A DNA stretch of 64,000 bases from Microbacterium sp. zg-Y1090 (lineage in GTDB: Bacteria > Actinomycetota > Actinomycetes > Actinomycetales > Microbacteriaceae): assembly GCF_030246945.1 (NCBI RefSeq), contig NZ_CP126742.1:930001-994000 (forward strand). The letters are read 5' to 3'. The notes beneath the pieces were generated by a model, which saw only the letters and a program-made list of their open reading frames with translations, made no database searches and had not been told where the DNA came from. Both the position numbers and the translations under genes were made by a program. This document shows, in pieces, positions 26,066 to 34,915 of the stretch. The stretch's first letter is position 1; each line of letters opens with the position of its first letter.

Positions 26066-27427
26066 TTACTCCCTTTCGGCGTCCGGGGTCGGAGGCGCGT
26101 CCTGGTACACGTCGGGGATGCCGTCGCCGTCGGCGTCGACTTGCTCTGCGGCCGCGATCTGACGATAGCGGCGGTTACGGACCAGCAGGATGGCGGCGGC
26201 GATCAGCGATGCCAGGACCGACGCGATCATGATGGCGATCTTCGCGTCGTCGCCCGCCGTGGAGCCGACGGGAAAGCTGAGCTCTGCGATCAGGAGGGAG
26301 ACCGTGAACCCGATGCCGGCGAGGAGGGCGACGCCGAGCATGTCCACCCAGCGCAGGGCCGGGTCGAGTCGCACCCGCGTCACGAGGGTGAGCAGCCGCA
26401 CGGAGAGCAGGATGCCGATGGGCTTGCCGAGCACCAGGCCCGCCACGATGCCGATCGCGACGGGGTCCGTGGCGGCGCGGACGATCCCCTCGGTGCCGCC
26501 GACGGCGACACCGGCGGCGAAGAACGCGAACACGGGGACCGCGAAGCCCGCGGACAGCGGCCGGAAGCGATGCTCGAACTCGCCCGCGAGATCCTGGGGC
26601 TGACCCTGGATAGGCAGGGTGCGCGCCGCCTTGACCGGGACGGTGAAGGCGAGCGCGACGCCGGCGATGGTGGCGTGCACGCCGGATGCGTGGAGGAACG
26701 CCCAGGCGGCGAAGCCGATCGGGAGGAGCACCGCCCAGGCCGCGAAGGGGCGACCGAGGAACAGGGTGCGGTAGCGCTGCGCGATCACGCCGTAGACGGC
26801 GATGATGGCGACCGCGATGAGCAGCGGAACGACCTGGATCTGCTCGGTGTAGAAGACGGCGATGATGCCGATGGCGATCAGGTCGTCGACGACGGCGAGG
26901 GTGAGGAGGAAGATGCGCAGCGGGCTCGGCAGGTGCGAGCCGACCAGCGCCAGCACGGCGACGGCGAAAGCGATATCGGTCGCCGTGGGAATGGCCCAGC
27001 CTTGCGCCAGGCCCTCCTGCCCCCGCGTGATCAGCACGTAGATCAGCGCGGGGACGGCCACTCCGCCCAGCGCCGCCGTGACCGGGACGATCGCCGTGCG
27101 GAACCGGCGCAGGTCTCCGCTGACGATCTCCCGCTTCAGCTCCAGGCCGACGAGGAAGAAGAAGATGGCGAGCAGTCCGTCGGCGGCCCACGCGCCCAGG
27201 CTCAGCTCGAGGTGCCACGGCTCGTATCCGATGCGGAAGTCACGCAGTGCGAAGTACACGTCGGCAGCGGGCGAGTTGGCCCAGACGATCGCGACGACGG
27301 CCGCCACCACGAGGAGCGCGCCGCCGACGGCTTCTTTCCGCAGGATGGCGGAGACGCGCTGTGCTTCCGCGTAGCCGGGCCAGCGGGGTGCACGCAGCGT
27401 CGAGGGGGTCTTGGCGGGTGCGGCCAC
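26066..27427 (-). CDS. nhaA: Na+/H+ antiporter NhaA
   Basis: A 453-residue inner-membrane antiporter with about 11-12 helices. The paired aspartates of the ion site are in [14 protein letters not shown], and the [16 protein letters not shown] helix plus the [12 protein letters not shown] segment are NhaA hallmarks. It exports Na+ or Li+ in exchange for protons. GTG 27427 is chosen because GGAGG sits 8 bases upstream. The C-terminus is extended by a soluble tail rich in Asp and Pro ([13 protein letters not shown]), which resembles a calcium-binding type loop and is unusual for NhaA. A structured leader precedes the gene. Confidence 0.95.
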   Translation of the reverse strand: MAAPAKTPSTLRAPRWPGYAEAQRVSAILRKEAVGGALLVVAAVVAIVWANSPAADVYFALRDFRIGYEPWHLELSLGAWAADGLLAIFFFLVGLELKREIVSGDLRRFRTAIVPVTAALGGVAVPALIYVLITRGQEGLAQGWAIPTATDIAFAVAVLALVGSHLPSPLRIFLLTLAVVDDLIAIGIIAVFYTEQIQVVPLLIAVAIIAVYGVIAQRYRTLFLGRPFAAWAVLLPIGFAAWAFLHASGVHATIAGVALAFTVPVKAARTLPIQGQPQDLAGEFEHRFRPLSAGFAVPVFAFFAAGVAVGGTEGIVRAATDPVAIGIVAGLVLGKPIGILLSVRLLTLVTRVRLDPALRWVDMLGVALLAGIGFTVSLLIAELSFPVGSTAGDDAKIAIMIASVLASLIAAAILLVRNRRYRQIAAAEQVDADGDGIPDVYQDAPPTPDAERE

Positions 27428-27428
27428 G

Positions 27429-27486
27429 GGGGAGTCCTCCGGAAGGGTCGACGATGGTGTGTGTCGACCAGGCTTCCCGACTCCCC
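27429..27486 (-). promoter_or_regulatory. Structured leader before nhaA, copy 1 (possible riboswitch)
   Basis: In RNA sense, GGGGAGTC (27479-27486) pairs perfectly with GACTCCCC (27429-27436). Inside are GGGAAG, which can pair with CTTCC, and GGTCGAC pairing with GTCGACC around a 10-base loop. The ribosome site GGAGGA (27435-27440) runs into the 3' arm of the closing helix, and the GTG start follows after one base. This arrangement suits translation control by ligand binding. Confidence 0.7.
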
Positions 27487-27524
27487 GCATCCATCCTACC
27501 GGCAGTGCGGTGGGACGGTGCAGG

Positions 27525-28049
27525 TCACGCGCGCAGCGCGGCGTCCAGCCGGTCCAGCCCATAGTCGAAGGCGGCGTCGATGTCGCCGCCGAGCCGGAAG
27601 GCTCCGGCGAGCTCCATGCTGACGAAGCCGGTGGCCCACGCCGTCAGCAGCCGCGCGGCGTCGAGCGCCCGCTCGTCGCCGACGGCCGCGTGCGCCGCCC
27701 GCAGCACAGGCTCGCTGGCCCGCTCGAGCGAGAGCTGATCCGGCGACGACGCGTACATGAGGCGGAACGCCTCGGGGCGCGCGTGCCCGAAGGCGCGATA
27801 CGCGCGCGCCAAGCCGGCGAGCGTGCCATCGGATGCCGCGAGGTGCGAGCCCAGGTCCGCCACGGTCGCCTCGACGACGAGGCGCATCAGCGCGTCGCGG
27901 TCCCGCACCCGCTTGTAGAGCGACGGCGCCCGCACGCCCACCCGCTCGGCGACCGCCTGCATGCTGACCCGGGCCGTGCCGCCCTCTTCCAACAGGTCGC
28001 GCGCGGCCGCGACGATGGCGGGGAGGGTCGTACGTTCAGGAGCGGGCAT
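27525..28049 (-). CDS. TetR-family transcription regulator
   Basis: A 174-residue regulator. The N-terminal HTH is clear ([26 protein letters not shown], about 28-53) and the C-terminal ligand domain is of the WHG/TetR_C type. ATG 28049 has GGAGGA upstream. It is divergent from an MBL-fold hydrolase, and three GGCTA half-sites occupy the spacer, so it probably represses that gene and itself. Confidence 0.87.
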   Translation of the reverse strand: MPAPERTTLPAIVAAARDLLEEGGTARVSMQAVAERVGVRAPSLYKRVRDRDALMRLVVEATVADLGSHLAASDGTLAGLARAYRAFGHARPEAFRLMYASSPDQLSLERASEPVLRAAHAAVGDERALDAARLLTAWATGFVSMELAGAFRLGGDIDAAFDYGLDRLDAALRA

Positions 28050-28064
28050 GCGGCGTCCTCCGGC

Positions 28065-28106
28065 GATGGCTACGGGTCTAAGTTATGATGGCTACGAAGA
28101 ATAGCC
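28065..28106. promoter_or_regulatory. TetR operator region with repeated GATGGCTACG
   Basis: GATGGCTACG occurs at 28065-28074 and 28087-28096, 22 bases apart. The second copy also forms an inverted repeat, GGCTA-n7-TAGCC (28090-28106). TATGAT at 28085-28090 is a good -10 for the MBL gene and is covered by the second site. Confidence 0.5.
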
Positions 28107-28129
28107 TACCTCTCAAAGAAGGAGTCCTC

Positions 28130-28846
28130 GTGCGACTCGCCCCCAACCTCCACCGCATCGGCAACGACATCGTCGCCGCCTACCTGATCACCGCGCCGGA
28201 CGGGATCACGCTCGTCGACGCGGGGCTGCCCGGGCACTGGAACGACCTGCGCGCCGAGCTCGCCGCCCTCGGCCGTCCGATGTCGGACATCAAGGGCATC
28301 GTGCTCACGCATGGTGACAGCGACCACATCGGTTTCGCCGAGCGCTTGCGCCGTGAGCTCGGCATCCCCGTCTACGTGCACGCCGACGACGCCGATCGCG
28401 CCCGCGGCGGTGACAAGCCGAAGACGCCGATGGGGCCGCTGCGGCTCGGGGCGCTGGCCGGGTTCTTCGCCTACGCGCTGCGGAAGAACGGCATGCGCAC
28501 CCGCTATCTCACCGAGGTCGTCCCGGTGTCCGACGGCGCTGTCCTCGACCTGCCGGGCTCACCGCGCGTCATCGGGATGCCAGGGCACTCGCCGGGAAGC
28601 ATCGTCGTGCACGTCCCCGAGGTCGGTGCGGTGTTCGTCGGCGACGCGCTGACGACGAGGCACGTGCTCACCGGCCGGACCGGCGCTCAGCCGGCGCCCT
28701 TCACAGACGAGCCCGAGCGCGCGCTGGCATCGCTCGACCGGCTCGCCGCGCTGGATGCCGACTGGGTGCTGCCCGGCCACGGCACCCCGTGGCGTGGCTC
28801 GCCGGCCGACATCGTCGCCCAGGTGCGGCAAGCCGCGGCACGCTGA
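28130..28846 (+). CDS. MBL-fold metallo-hydrolase
   Basis: A 238-residue metallo-beta-lactamase-fold protein. VLTHGDSDHIGFAERL is the HxHxDH-type metal motif in a form where the first His is present and the second position is Asp; later ligands are in PGHSPGS, FVGDAL and PGHGTPW. The substrate is unknown. GTG 28130 is chosen because AAGGAG lies 5 bases before it and the longer frame would run through the operator. It is likely controlled by the divergent TetR. Confidence 0.85.
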   Translation: MRLAPNLHRIGNDIVAAYLITAPDGITLVDAGLPGHWNDLRAELAALGRPMSDIKGIVLTHGDSDHIGFAERLRRELGIPVYVHADDADRARGGDKPKTPMGPLRLGALAGFFAYALRKNGMRTRYLTEVVPVSDGAVLDLPGSPRVIGMPGHSPGSIVVHVPEVGAVFVGDALTTRHVLTGRTGAQPAPFTDEPERALASLDRLAALDADWVLPGHGTPWRGSPADIVAQVRQAAAR

Positions 28847-29192
28847 CGCTGCGCCGTTCGCGCAGCTCCGGTGTCGCGAAAGGCGGGTTGCAGTGGCGGG
28901 CATCGACCATTCGTGACACTCGAGCGGCGCGGGCGGCGGCAGCGCGGGCGAGCGGCGCGCCGCTCCGGTGTCGCGAAAGGCGTGTTCCCGCCGCGCGCAT
29001 CCACGATTCGTGACACTCGAGCGGCGCGGGTGCGGCAGCGCGCATCTCCGGTGTCGCGAACGGCGGGTTGCAGTGGCGGGCATCCACCATTCGTGACACT
29101 CGAGCGGCGCGGGCGAGCGGCGCCGGCGAGCGGCCCCGGCGCGGGGGCGGGTCCGGCGCGGCGCCGGCCCGGCGCGGGGCCACGCCCGGCCC
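28847..29192. repeat. Intergenic region with three 59-bp palindromic units
   Basis: This 346-base spacer between convergent genes holds three copies of a 59-bp unit at 28866-28924, 28963-29021 and 29046-29104. Each starts CTCCGGTGTCGCGAA and ends TTCGTGACACTCGAG, which form an imperfect inverted repeat. Units 1 and 3 are nearly identical throughout; unit 2 has a different centre but the same ends. The remainder (29105-29190) is GC-rich with GGCGCGGG-like runs. No gene is supported here. Confidence 0.8.
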
Positions 29193-30194
29193 TCAGTCGG
29201 CCGTGGCGACGCCGTCGGCGTGGGCGACGAGCGCGTCGAAGGCGGCATCCAGCTTCTCGTCGACACGCTGACGGTCGGGGTGCGCGTCGTAGAACGCGAG
29301 GATGCGGCGTGCTCCCTCGTCGAACGTCACGGTCGTGCGGAAGTCGGGGGCGAGTCGGGTGACCTTGGCATTGTCGAAGACCATCGAGTGCGCCTTGTCT
29401 CCGACGAGGGACGGCCCGACGTCGGGGAGGGCGGCGGCGATCGTGTCGCTGGCGACGTGCACGAAGCGCGGGTCGGTGACGCCGGCGGCATCCGCCAGCC
29501 AGCCGTAGATCTGGTTCCAGGTCGGGGCGTGGGTGCCGGTGATGGTGAAGGCGTCGCCCACGGCGGCCGGGTTGCCGAGCAGCCCGGTGAAGGCGACGGC
29601 GAAGTCGTCGGAGTGGGTGATCGTCCACAGGCTCGTGCCGTCGCCGTGGATGACGACCGGCTTGCCGGCGCGCAGGCGCGCGATGTCGGTCCAGCCGCCC
29701 GTCGTCGGGATCATGGTCTCGTCGTAGGTGTGCGACGGGCGCACGATCGTCACCGGCAGCGCCCGCTCGCGATGGGCCGCGACCAGCAGGTCCTCGCAGG
29801 CGATCTTGTCGCGGGAGTACTGCCAGAACGGGTTGCGCAGCGGCGTCGACTCCGTCACCGGCAGGTAGCGCGGGGGCTTCTCGTAAGCGGATGCCGAGCT
29901 GATGTAGATGTACTGCCGGGTGCGGCCCTCGGCGGCGGCGAGCACCGTTTCGACGTGCTCGGGGACGAAGGAGAGGAAGTCGGCGACGACGTCGACGCCG
30001 TCGCCGACCGCAGCGCGGATGTCGTCGGCGTTGCGCACATCGCCGGTGACGTGCTGCACCTGCTCGGGCAGGTCGCGATCGCGGTTGCCGCGGTTGAACA
30101 CGGTGACGTGGTGACCGGCCGCGACGGCCGCCCGCACGCACGCGGTGCTGATGGTGCCGGTGCCGCCGAGAAAGAGGACGCGCAGAGAAGTCAT
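29193..30194 (-). CDS. NAD-dependent epimerase/dehydratase (extended SDR)
   Basis: A 333-residue protein starting LRVLFLGGTGTISTACV, the GxxGxxS/G NAD(P)-binding loop, with ISSASAYEKPPRY (Ser of the triad) and a YSRDKIACEDLL segment carrying the catalytic Tyr-x-x-x-Lys as YSRDK. The C-terminal half resembles isoflavone-reductase/RNA-binding-type SDRs. The substrate is not readable. It faces the MBL gene across the repeat block. Confidence 0.85.
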   Translation of the reverse strand: MTSLRVLFLGGTGTISTACVRAAVAAGHHVTVFNRGNRDRDLPEQVQHVTGDVRNADDIRAAVGDGVDVVADFLSFVPEHVETVLAAAEGRTRQYIYISSASAYEKPPRYLPVTESTPLRNPFWQYSRDKIACEDLLVAAHRERALPVTIVRPSHTYDETMIPTTGGWTDIARLRAGKPVVIHGDGTSLWTITHSDDFAVAFTGLLGNPAAVGDAFTITGTHAPTWNQIYGWLADAAGVTDPRFVHVASDTIAAALPDVGPSLVGDKAHSMVFDNAKVTRLAPDFRTTVTFDEGARRILAFYDAHPDRQRVDEKLDAAFDALVAHADGVATAD

Positions 30195-30302
30195 GCCCCG
30201 ACGATAGTCACGCGCGAGGGGTAGCCGGGTCACCGGCGCATGATCGCGGCGCACGTTCTTGATCCGGCACCCCAACGGTGGTTGTCTGCTGGCACGACCC
30301 GA

Positions 30303-31896
30303 GCGGAGGTCTGGTGAGCGGACATTCCACCATCCCTGTGAGTTCTGAGGAGCGGCGCACGCGTTCCCCGCGCCCTCGCACGGACTCCATCGCAGACAAG
30401 GTGCGCGCCATGCGTCGAGACCGGGGAGCTCGAGATCGTGCGCGACGCGCTGGCGTGGGTCGACGAGGCGGTGATCACCGTCGTCGGGCCGCGCTCCTTC
30501 GCGGGTGAACTGGGCCTGCTCAACGGCCAGCGCGCGTTCCTCTCGGCGCGCGCCACCGGCCCGGCCGCATGCGCCGGCTGTCGCGCGGCAATCTGCGCCG
30601 GCTGCTGACCGAGGACGACGACCTGGGCGACGTGATCCTGCACGCCCTGTGGGCGCGGCGGGAATCGCTGCGGCGGGGGCCCGCGGCCATGACGCTGAAG
30701 TTCGTCGGCACCGAGAGCTCGGCGGACTTCCTGGCGCTGCGGCGGTTCGCCGAACGGCTGGATCTCGTGCACGCCGCCGTCGCCCTGCCGCCGGGGGAGG
30801 CGGTCACCCATCCCGCGCACACCTACTCCGCCGACGACCTGCCGATCGCGTTCATCCAGGGCGAGCCGCTCGTGCGGGCGACGCCCGGCCTCGTCGCCGA
30901 CCAGCTCGGCCTCAGCTACGAGCCCACGCAGGAGGGCGACGCCGACGTGGTGGTGATCGGGGGAGGGCCGGCAGGCCTCGCCGCCGCGATCTACGCCGCC
31001 TCCGAGGGGCTCAGCACCGTGCTGCTGGAATCCGTCGCCCCGGCGGGCAGGCCGCGTCCACCGCCCGCATCGAGAACTTCCTGGGGTTCCCGTTCTGTGT
31101 GAGCGGCGGCGACCTCATCGGACAGGCATCGTTGCAGGCGATCAAGTTCGGCGTCCGCGTGTGCGCGCCCTGCGAGGCGGTCGGGCTCACCCCCACCGCG
31201 ACCGGTGTGCGGGTGGAGCTGGCCGACGGCCGCGCGATCGACGGGCGGGCGGCCATCGTGACCTCCGGCGCGGCGTACCGGCGGCTGCACCTGGACCGGT
31301 GGGAGGACTTCGAGCGCAGCGCCATCCACTACGCGGCCACGCCGCTCGAGCTCAAACAGGTCGCCGGGTCGCCGGTGGTCGTGGTGGGTGGCGCGAACTC
31401 GGCGGGACAGGCGGCGCTGTATCTGGCATCCAGCGGGTCGCCGGTGCACCTCGTGGTGCGGGGCGACGACCTCGGCGCGCGGATGTCGTCGTACCTCGTC
31501 GAGCGCATCGCCGAGGACCCCCGCATCCAGGTGCACACCCGCTCGCACCTGGTCGGGCTCGAGGGGGAGGAATCGCTGGAGGCCGTGCAGATCGACACCG
31601 TCGGCGACGTCGTCGCGCGCGGGGTCTTCTGCTTCATCGGAGCCGACCCGGCCACGGCGTGGCTGCCGCGCATCGCCCGCGACGAGGCGGGGTTCATCCG
31701 CACGGGGACGGACGTCACGTCGCCGGCGCGCCGGATCTGGGGCCCGCTCGGGCGGGAGCCGCTGCCGTTCGAGACATCGATTCCACGGGTCTTCGCCGCC
31801 GGCGACGTGCGCCGCGGGTCGATGAAGCGGGTCGCCGCTGCCGTGGGAGAGGGCTCCAGCGCCGTCGCGTCCGTGCACCGCGTGCTCGCCGGGTGA
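30303..31896 (+). pseudogene. Frameshifted FAD-dependent thioredoxin-reductase-like protein with cNMP domain
   Basis: Three reading frames together spell one protein. From about 30426 the frame gives a cyclic-nucleotide-type domain (EIVRDALAWVD, FAGELGLLNGQRAFLSA). A shift near 30560 continues with MRRLSRGNLRRLL and the FAD site VVIGGGPAGLAAAIYAA. A second shift near 31050 continues with ARIENFLGF, the NADPH site VVVVGGANSAGQAALYLA and GVFAAGD-like FAAGDVRRGS to the stop at 31896. Each lesion is consistent with loss of one base. The N-terminal part of the cNMP domain is missing or scrambled, and no CXXC is present. It is either a pseudogene or contains sequencing errors. Confidence 0.78.
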
Positions 31897-31955
31897 AGGA
31901 AGGGCGCCGGATGAGGGGAGTGCGGCGAGGGCTCACGCCCCCGCCGCACCCGCTA

Positions 31956-32891
31956 TCAGTCCCCGAAGCGGGCGACGAGGCGCCCGGTGACCTGGTTGTT
32001 CTTGAGCCGCTCGAGGCCCGCGCCGATCTCGTCGAACGCGATCTCGCTGTAGACCGGCTCGATCTCCTTCGACAGCAGGAGCGCGAAGACCTCCTCGATG
32101 TCGGTCACGCTGCCGCCCAGCGACCCGAGCAGGTTCTTGCCGAGGATCGCGTTGGTGGGCACGGTGAAGGTCGGCTTGCCCAGCCCCACCTGCACGGCCG
32201 TGCCGCCACGGCGCACGGCTGCGAGTGCCTTGGCGGTGGTGTCGAACCCGGCGTAGTCCACGACGAGGTCGAAGCCCTGTCGCGCCCACTCGTCGGCATC
32301 CTTCACGACGGCGGTGACACCGGCGGCCAGCGCGAGCGGCCACACGTCTTCCTTCACCTCGGCGACGTGCACTTCGGCGCCGGCGAGCACCGCGGCGCGC
32401 GTGCCGATCTGCCCGAGTCCGCCGTAGCCGATGACGCCCACCTTCATGCCGGCCTTCGCCCCGCCGGTCTTCATCATCGCGTGATACGAGGTCATGCCGG
32501 CGTCGGTGGCGAGTGCGGCGAGCGACAGGTCGAGGCCTTCGGGCACGCGAGCGAGGTCGGCGGCGGTCGCGACGAGCTGGTCGGCGAAGCCCCCGTGGGC
32601 GAACATGCCCAGCGGCGGACGCACACCGGACGAGCACACGCCGACGACGTCGCCGACGCTCCAGCCGGTGACGCCTTCGCCGATGGCGCTGATGACGCCG
32701 GCGTTCTCATGGCCCTGCGTCATCGGCAGGAACGGCATGACGGCCTCGCCCATCTCCATGTACATGATGTCGCTGTGGCACAGCCCCGCCGCCTTGACGT
32801 CGATGACGACTTCGCCGGGTCCTGCCGTCGCCTCGGGAACCTCGTTGAGCGCGATCGGCTTGCGGCCGCCCTCGTACTGCCATGCCTTCAT
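31956..32891 (-). CDS. Zinc-type alcohol dehydrogenase lacking the structural zinc loop
   Basis: A 311-residue medium-chain dehydrogenase. Catalytic zinc ligands are Cys 38 (GLCHSD) and His 61-Glu 62 (GHEN); the NAD loop is VGVIGYGGLGQIG. At the place of the usual four-Cys structural zinc lobe the protein reads VCSSGVRPPLG, so that site is absent and the protein is shorter than the usual 340-350 residues. The start has GAAGGAG. It diverges from a LacI regulator across a LacI-type operator. Confidence 0.87.
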   Translation of the reverse strand: MKAWQYEGGRKPIALNEVPEATAGPGEVVIDVKAAGLCHSDIMYMEMGEAVMPFLPMTQGHENAGVISAIGEGVTGWSVGDVVGVCSSGVRPPLGMFAHGGFADQLVATAADLARVPEGLDLSLAALATDAGMTSYHAMMKTGGAKAGMKVGVIGYGGLGQIGTRAAVLAGAEVHVAEVKEDVWPLALAAGVTAVVKDADEWARQGFDLVVDYAGFDTTAKALAAVRRGGTAVQVGLGKPTFTVPTNAILGKNLLGSLGGSVTDIEEVFALLLSKEIEPVYSEIAFDEIGAGLERLKNNQVTGRLVARFGD

Positions 32892-32947
32892 CTGATGCTC
32901 CTTCTGTCTTGGCGGCGCGCCGGAGGCGCACCCGATTTCAGGCTAGG

Positions 32948-32965
32948 CACTTAATCGGTTAAGTG
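32948..32965. promoter_or_regulatory. LacI-family operator between adh and lacI
   Basis: CACTTAA-TCGG-TTAAGTG is a perfect inverted repeat with seven-base arms. Its centre AATCGGTT fits the AAnCGnTT core bound by LacI-family proteins. It lies 13 bases before the regulator's ATG and 56 bases from the dehydrogenase start, so it can control both. Confidence 0.75.
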
Positions 32966-32978
32966 ATAACTTCTGCGC

Positions 32979-33926
32979 ATGCGGGATGAGCGCCGGCCGA
33001 CCATCCGTGACGTCGCGCGCGAGGCGGGCGTCTCCACGGCGACGGTGAGCTACGTGCTCAACGAGACGCCGGGCCAGACCATCCGCGAGACCACCCGCGA
33101 GCGGGTGCGCGAGGCCGCGACGACGCTCGGATACCTGCCGCACGCCGTGGCGCGCACCCTGCGGGAGGGGACGGCGCGGGTCGTCATCTTCAACACCGGC
33201 CCCGTCGTCATCGGGGAGAGCCTCAACGGATTCATCCGGGGGATGGCCGATGAGCTCCGCTCGCTCGGTCATGCGCTCATCGTCACCACCCCGACCGAGT
33301 CGGCCGGGGGTGCCGTGCCGCGCGAGGTGCTCGACGCGGTCGCTCCCCGGGCGGTCCTCGATCTCGCCTCGCTCATGTCGGACAGCATCGAGGACGACCG
33401 CGTCTCGGGTGAGCGGGGTGGCGCCCATGTGGGGTTCGCCTTCCAGTCCAGCCAGCAGCTGCGCTATCTGGCCGACCGTGGGCACCGCCGCATCGCCTTC
33501 GCCTCGCTCACTCCGGCCACCGAACTCACCCGCGTGCGCGAGGCGCAGGCGAGGCGCGCGGCCCGCACCCTGGGCCTCGACCTGTCGGTCGTGCGCCTCG
33601 ACGTCGACGACGACCACGACGCGTGGTGTCGCGAGGTCGACCGGCTCGCCCGGCATACGGCGGTGACGGCGGTCGCCGCCTACGACGACGACGTCGCGAT
33701 CGCGGTGCTCGCCGCGATGGCCGCGACCGGTCTGCAGGCGCCGACAGACCTCGCGGTCATCGGATTCGACGAGGGAAAGCTCGCGCGGCTGTGGCGGCCC
33801 GCCCTGACCACCTTCCGCATCGACGCGGAGAGTTACGGCAGGCGCGCGGCGCGCGTCGCGCTGGGGCTGGATCCCGGGCAGTGGCACCACAACCCGTCGC
33901 GGGTCGTCGTGCGGGAGACGGCGTGA
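32979..33926 (+). CDS. LacI-family transcription regulator
   Basis: A 315-residue repressor: HTH (TIRDVAREAGVSTATVSYVLN, about 8-28), hinge (GYLPHAVARTLREG), and a periplasmic-binding-like ligand domain, including GHRRIAFAS and AVIGFDEGKLARL. The ligand domain is somewhat divergent and short at its first strand. It probably controls the divergent alcohol dehydrogenase and itself through the palindrome at 32948-32965. Confidence 0.9.
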   Translation: MRDERRPTIRDVAREAGVSTATVSYVLNETPGQTIRETTRERVREAATTLGYLPHAVARTLREGTARVVIFNTGPVVIGESLNGFIRGMADELRSLGHALIVTTPTESAGGAVPREVLDAVAPRAVLDLASLMSDSIEDDRVSGERGGAHVGFAFQSSQQLRYLADRGHRRIAFASLTPATELTRVREAQARRAARTLGLDLSVVRLDVDDDHDAWCREVDRLARHTAVTAVAAYDDDVAIAVLAAMAATGLQAPTDLAVIGFDEGKLARLWRPALTTFRIDAESYGRRAARVALGLDPGQWHHNPSRVVVRETA

Positions 33927-33961
33927 CGAGCCGGCATCCCCCCGCCAGTAGACTGCCGCGA

Positions 33962-34912
33962 GTGCCCACTGAGTCCCGTCGCCTGCCCGTCTGGGTGGCG
34001 TTGGGCGGCGCCGCACTCATCGGTGTGATGACGGCGGTGCAGGCGCGGGTGAACGGCCAGCTGGGCGTGCGGCTGCAAGACGGACTCGTCGCCGCCTTCA
34101 TCTCCTTCGGCTCCGGCCTGCTGATCCTCACCGTCGCGTCGCTGGCGCTTCCGGCCGGCCGCCGCGGATTCGGCCGACTGGCATCCGGCGTGCGCGAGCG
34201 GCGCATCCCCTTCTGGATGCTGTGCGGCGGTGCGGCCGGCGCCCTGACGGTCGCGACACAGGGCCTCGCCGTCGGACTGATCGGCGTGGCCCTGTTCACC
34301 GTCGGCATCGTCGCGGGCCAGACCGTCTGCGGTCTCGTGCTCGACCGCCTCGGCTACGGGCCTTCCGGAGTCGTCGCCGTCACCACCGGGCGGGTGCTCG
34401 GCGGCGTGCTCGCGCTGGCTGCGGTCGCGATCGCGCTCACGGGCGGTCGGGTCGACGCCCCGATGTGGATGCTGCTGCTGCCGTTCGCCGCCGGCGTCGG
34501 CATCGCGTGGCAGCAGGCCACCAACGGGCGGCTGCGCCAGCGCGTCGGGACTCCCTTGACCGCCACGCTCGTGAACTTCATCGGCGGATCGCTGTGCCTG
34601 CTCGTCGCCGCCGGCGTGGGCGTCGCCGTGACCGGTCCGCCCGCGGCGCTGCCGACCGAGCTCTGGCTCTATGTCGGCGGAGCGCTCGGAGTCGTCTACA
34701 TCTTCCTGTCGGCCGCGCTGGTGGTCCACACCGGCGTGCTGCTGCTGGGCCTCGCCTCGGTGGCCGGGCAGCTGGCGGCATCCGTCGCGCTCGACCTCGT
34801 GTGGCCGGCTCCGGCGGGCCCGAGCGTCGGCACGGCACTGACCATGGCGACCGTCGCCCTCGCGTCGGTCGTGGTCGCGGCGGTGCCGTGGCGCCGACGC
34901 CGCGCCCGCTGA
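33962..34912 (+). CDS. DMT transporter of the YdcZ (DUF606) type
   Basis: A 316-residue membrane protein with ten predicted helices in two similar halves; ALIGVMTAVQARVNGQLG in the first and WQQATNGRLRQRVGTPLTATLVNFIGG in the second are the matching YdcZ repeats, each with the conserved N-G-x-L/R. Its substrate is unknown. The GTG start lies 35 bases after lacI, so it may belong to that transcript. Confidence 0.8.
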   Translation: MPTESRRLPVWVALGGAALIGVMTAVQARVNGQLGVRLQDGLVAAFISFGSGLLILTVASLALPAGRRGFGRLASGVRERRIPFWMLCGGAAGALTVATQGLAVGLIGVALFTVGIVAGQTVCGLVLDRLGYGPSGVVAVTTGRVLGGVLALAAVAIALTGGRVDAPMWMLLLPFAAGVGIAWQQATNGRLRQRVGTPLTATLVNFIGGSLCLLVAAGVGVAVTGPPAALPTELWLYVGGALGVVYIFLSAALVVHTGVLLLGLASVAGQLAASVALDLVWPAPAGPSVGTALTMATVALASVVVAAVPWRRRRAR

Positions 34913-34915
34913 AGG

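Noticed and set aside
28085..28129. An earlier start for the MBL-fold protein
   Set aside because: It would run through the promoter and operator and add residues not typical of the family; the GTG at 28130 has a good ribosome site.
28866..29104. A CRISPR array from the three 59-bp repeats
   Set aside because: Only three units with unequal spacing (97 and 83 bases), internal palindromes covering the whole unit, and no cas genes.
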